The position numbers and the translations under genes were made by a program. The notes under the pieces were generated by a model. It did no database searches and was not told the origin of the DNA. It was given only the letters and a program-made list of their open reading frames with translations. Of a stretch of 64,000 nt of DNA, positions 61,792 to 64,000 are shown piece by piece. Within the stretch, counting starts at the first letter, position 1. Each line of letters opens with the position of its first letter. The DNA is from JACVRW01 sp963734365 (GTDB lineage: Bacteria; Actinomycetota; Thermoleophilia; Solirubrobacterales; Thermoleophilaceae), in NCBI GenBank assembly GCA_963734365.1, contig CAVTGV010000010.1:434001-498000 (forward strand), in the 5' to 3' direction.

Positions 61792-62357
61792 TCTTGGGGC
61801 TCGCCCGCGGAGGACTCGCTTCCTCTCACACCGTGGGCTTCGAGCACGGCGGCCAGCTCGCCGACAAGACGCTCTTCCACCGGCATGTCCACCGCCTCAG
61901 ATTCGACCGTGTGCTGATAGTGGGGAAAGTTGCTCTGTCCCCAACCTCGAAGCTCACTGTTGAGGCGGAGGTAGCTGCCCTCGATCGTCAGGACCAGCCC
62001 CGGCTCGTAGCGACGTGGCTTCTCGAAGTCCTCTCGGTCGACCGGGCGCACTACCCACCCCGTCGCCGAGCGCCTGCGTTGGAAGGCCGACTCCTTCTGG
62101 ATCGGCGTCCGCTCGGTCCCGGGATTGCCCGCAGCGTGCATCGCCGCAAGGAAGTTCGCGGTCGCGGCCGCACAGCGCTCGCTCAGCGGGCGCGTCTCCA
62201 CTGAGCTCGCCCCCGGCTCCCGGTTGCCTTCGCGCTCCCACTCGGCCCGCGTAGGCAGCCGCTCGACTGACCTCAGGCTGCGCCCACAGGCCTGGCAGAA
62301 GATCCCCTCCCCTGGCCTGTCTCCGCAGAACGGACATACGCGCGCATCCGCACTCAT
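61788..62357 (-). CDS. Zinc-ribbon protein of unknown function
   Basis: The 189-residue protein begins MSADARVCPFCGDRPGEGIF then CQACGRSLRSVERLP, a two-CxxC zinc ribbon (C8, C11, C21, C24). The rest is soluble, with SGWVVRPVDREDFEKPRRYE-like mixed segments (TGWVVRPVDREDFEKPRRYE) and a domain reading LVLTIEGSYLRLNSELRGWG. No family recognised beyond the ribbon. Its stop overlaps the methyltransferase start. Confidence 0.75.
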   Translation of the reverse strand: MSADARVCPFCGDRPGEGIFCQACGRSLRSVERLPTRAEWEREGNREPGASSVETRPLSERCAAATANFLAAMHAAGNPGTERTPIQKESAFQRRRSATGWVVRPVDREDFEKPRRYEPGLVLTIEGSYLRLNSELRGWGQSNFPHYQHTVESEAVDMPVEERLVGELAAVLEAHGVRGSESSAGEPQE

Positions 62358-62395
62358 TGGCCGCGGATGCTACGGACGCTCGGTGCGTCTGCCAC

Positions 62396-63634
62396 TCAGG
62401 CGCCGAGCAGGGCCGCCTCCGCCTCCACGCCGTCGGCCATCGCCTGAACGTCGTCGAGGACCTCAGGGTCGGCGCAGAAGCCGAAGCCGAGGAGGCCGCC
62501 CACGGACACCACGGCGATCCGCAGAGCGTGACGCTCGGCGATCTCCGCGATCGAGTGCACGGACGTCACCGGCGCGCCCAGGACCGATACCGGTTCCCTG
62601 GGCCCCGGTACGTTCGAGACGTTGAGGGCGAACTGGCGCGGGCTCGCCTGCACGCGTGTCGCGAACGCGCGCAGGCGAGGCGACACGGTGCCCAGCTCCT
62701 GCAGGAGTTCGTCCATCGTCTCGGCGTCGTGCTCGGCCTTGCGCAGGGCCGTCTCGGCCTTGACGGCGCGCAGGCGCGTGGCCGGATCGGGTTCGTCCAG
62801 GGGTAGCGAGACACAGAAGAACGAGTCGCGGTTGCCGGCCTCGTCATCGTGGTGAAGGCTCACCGGGACCTTCACGCGGAGGGCGCCGAGCGATCCGTGG
62901 TGCGCGGCAAGCCAGCGGCGCAGGGCGCCGGCCACGACGGTCAGCACGGCGTCGTTGACCGTCGCGCCGCACGCCGCCTTGGCGTTGTCGTGGAGCGGCG
63001 CGAGCCGGATGCGAGCGAACGCCACCTGGCGGCGCGTGCCGATGGCCCCGTCGAAGGGTGACCCCGCCCGCGCGCGCGAGAGCTCGCGCTGGACGAACCC
63101 GGCGAGGTGGCGCCGGCGGCGCGCATCGTCGGAGGCGTGATGGGCGGCGCGGGCGGGCCGCCCGCCGCCGGCCGCCTCGTCCCAGAGGACGCCGCGAGCG
63201 AAGCGCATGGCCGCCGTGCCGTCGGCGAGCGCGTGGTGGATGCGCCAGACGAGCGCGTACCCCGACCGCAGCGGCACCACATCCATCTGCCATAGCGGCC
63301 GCCGGCGGTCGAGGCGCCGCTCGAAGAGCCGCGCCACCTCGACCCTCAGGCCGGCGCGGTCGAGGGGCGGCGCGCTGCTCGGACCACGGCTCACGTGGCT
63401 CGTGAGCTCGAAGTCGGGATCGGGGATCCAGGCCGGTTCAGCCTCCGATCCGCCGAGCCGCCAGGTGAGCTGGGGCACGTCGGCGATCCGCGCGGCGACG
63501 TGGGCCCGAAGCGCATCCACGTCCGGATCCCCGGCCTCGACCAGTACGACCTTGCAGGTGTGCCCGGCGATCGTCGGCCCCTCGAGGTCGAGGATTGCCC
63601 GATCCTCCGGCGCGAGTGGGATCGCGCGTGCCAT
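62396..63634 (-). CDS. Wax ester synthase / diacylglycerol acyltransferase (WS/DGAT)
   Basis: The 412-residue protein has the catalytic HHxxxDG motif as IHHALADGTAAMRFARGVLW at about residue 132. It also has NDAVLTVVAGALRRWLAAHH (NDVVLA-like) and NVSNVPGPREPVSVLGAPVT (the PLWG/NVPGP block). It uses acyl-CoA to esterify fatty alcohols or diacylglycerol for storage lipid. Length is slightly short of the usual 450-470 residues, with a compact N-terminus (MARAIPLAPEDRAILDLEGP). With the PHA operon it suggests an organism that stores both polyester and neutral lipid. Confidence 0.88.
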   Translation of the reverse strand: MARAIPLAPEDRAILDLEGPTIAGHTCKVVLVEAGDPDVDALRAHVAARIADVPQLTWRLGGSEAEPAWIPDPDFELTSHVSRGPSSAPPLDRAGLRVEVARLFERRLDRRRPLWQMDVVPLRSGYALVWRIHHALADGTAAMRFARGVLWDEAAGGGRPARAAHHASDDARRRRHLAGFVQRELSRARAGSPFDGAIGTRRQVAFARIRLAPLHDNAKAACGATVNDAVLTVVAGALRRWLAAHHGSLGALRVKVPVSLHHDDEAGNRDSFFCVSLPLDEPDPATRLRAVKAETALRKAEHDAETMDELLQELGTVSPRLRAFATRVQASPRQFALNVSNVPGPREPVSVLGAPVTSVHSIAEIAERHALRIAVVSVGGLLGFGFCADPEVLDDVQAMADGVEAEAALLGA

Positions 63635-63708
63635 GGGTGCCGACGGTACGGCCTGCGCGCGGCAGGTGCAACGCGCAGATCCGCCTAGCGCAGAGGTACG
63701 GTGCGCTG

Positions 63709-64000
63709 ATCGAGTTCCCGCACCACCTCCACCACCTGCCGTTCGAGGGCGACGCGCCGCACGCGAAGCGGCAGCAGGGCCTGCTGGTCGTCTGCGGAGC
63801 GATGTTCATCAGCGCGATCGACATGACGATCGTCAACGTCGCCCTGCCGGACATCTCGGAGGACCTGAACGCGGGGATCGGCGAGCTCCAGTGGGTGCTC
63901 GACGGCTTCCTGGTCGCGCTCGCCGGTCTGCTGCTACTCGGCAGCGGGCTGGCCGACCGCTTCGGCCGCAAGCGAGTGTTCCTGGCCGGCATGGCGGGCT
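63709..64000 (+). CDS. MFS transporter of DHA2 type, N-terminal part only
   Basis: The frame entering at about 63709 reads FEGDAPHAKRQQGLLVVCGA then MFISAIDMTIVNVALPDISE (TMS1, motif D1 VNVALP) and GELQWVLDGFLVALAGLLLL, LADRFGRKRVFLAGMAG (motif A). The window ends inside it. No conventional start codon is visible before 63811 (ATG), which would cut into the first helix, so the true start is unclear. Probably an EmrB/QacA-like exporter. Confidence 0.8.
   Translation, partial: MEFPHHLHHLPFEGDAPHAKRQQGLLVVCGAMFISAIDMTIVNVALPDISEDLNAGIGELQWVLDGFLVALAGLLLLGSGLADRFGRKRVFLAGMAG

Overview
This is a 64 kb stretch of high-GC chromosomal DNA. GTG starts, ATGA-coupled operons, a SARP/adenylate-cyclase/ATPase regulator, ECF sigma factors, PHA and wax-ester enzymes and a Nur-type nickel regulator point to an actinobacterium. 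A Thermoleophilia (Solirubrobacterales-like) soil organism is my best guess, from the mix of families only. Many conserved genes, including the essential serS, carry single-base frameshifts, usually in short G or C runs, so the sequence probably contains indel errors. I annotate through them and flag each one.

Layout. 1-6.6 kb (minus strand) is a metal module: a DUF4331 protein, a TPR protein and a NicO/RcnA-type exporter with a His-rich loop, then a Fur-family regulator and an ECF-type Ni/Co importer (CbiM, PDGLE protein, CbiQ). A 17-bp palindrome upstream of the regulator fits the published Nur box (TTGCAA-N5-TTGCAA type), so nickel is the likely metal. 6.7-31.2 kb is ordinary core and accessory DNA: anti-sigma-type ATPase, cytochrome c, serS, two tRNA-Ser, a CPA2 antiporter, a FadD-PhaC-hydrolase-acyl-CoA dehydrogenase operon, a cysteine dioxygenase/LysR pair, methyltransferases, a TetR/DHA2-MFS pair with a three-site operator, a ThuA-like protein, an L,D-transpeptidase, an ECF sigma overlapping an Ogt-type DNA repair gene, DsbA-like, FMN reductase and VOC proteins.

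31.2-57.1 kb is the most interesting part. An intact tRNA-Arg(ACG) is followed by four displaced copies of its 3' half (39.3, 44.9, 51.9 and 57.1 kb), splitting 26 kb into four tandem islands of about 8.0, 5.6, 7.0 and 5.2 kb. Island 1 holds a truncated tyrosine recombinase, two epoxide-hydrolase-like genes, an arsenic cluster (decayed permease, ArsC, ArsR, ArsM) and a three-gene operon of unknown small proteins. Island 2 holds a damaged tyrosine recombinase, a two-component system and an ABC transporter. Island 3 holds a repeat-containing membrane protein, a roughly 1270-residue SARP-cyclase-ATPase regulator, a small unknown protein and an animal-type haem peroxidase. Island 4 holds a phage-like Cys-rich protein and a run of small secreted proteins flanked by two copies of a conserved hairpin. 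Short dispersed repeats are scattered through islands 1 and 2.

57.2-64 kb returns to ordinary genes: LysR with a divergent EamA transporter, an ECF sigma, a secreted thermolysin-like metalloprotease, a truncated methyltransferase, a zinc-ribbon protein, a wax ester synthase/DGAT and the start of an MFS transporter cut by the window end.
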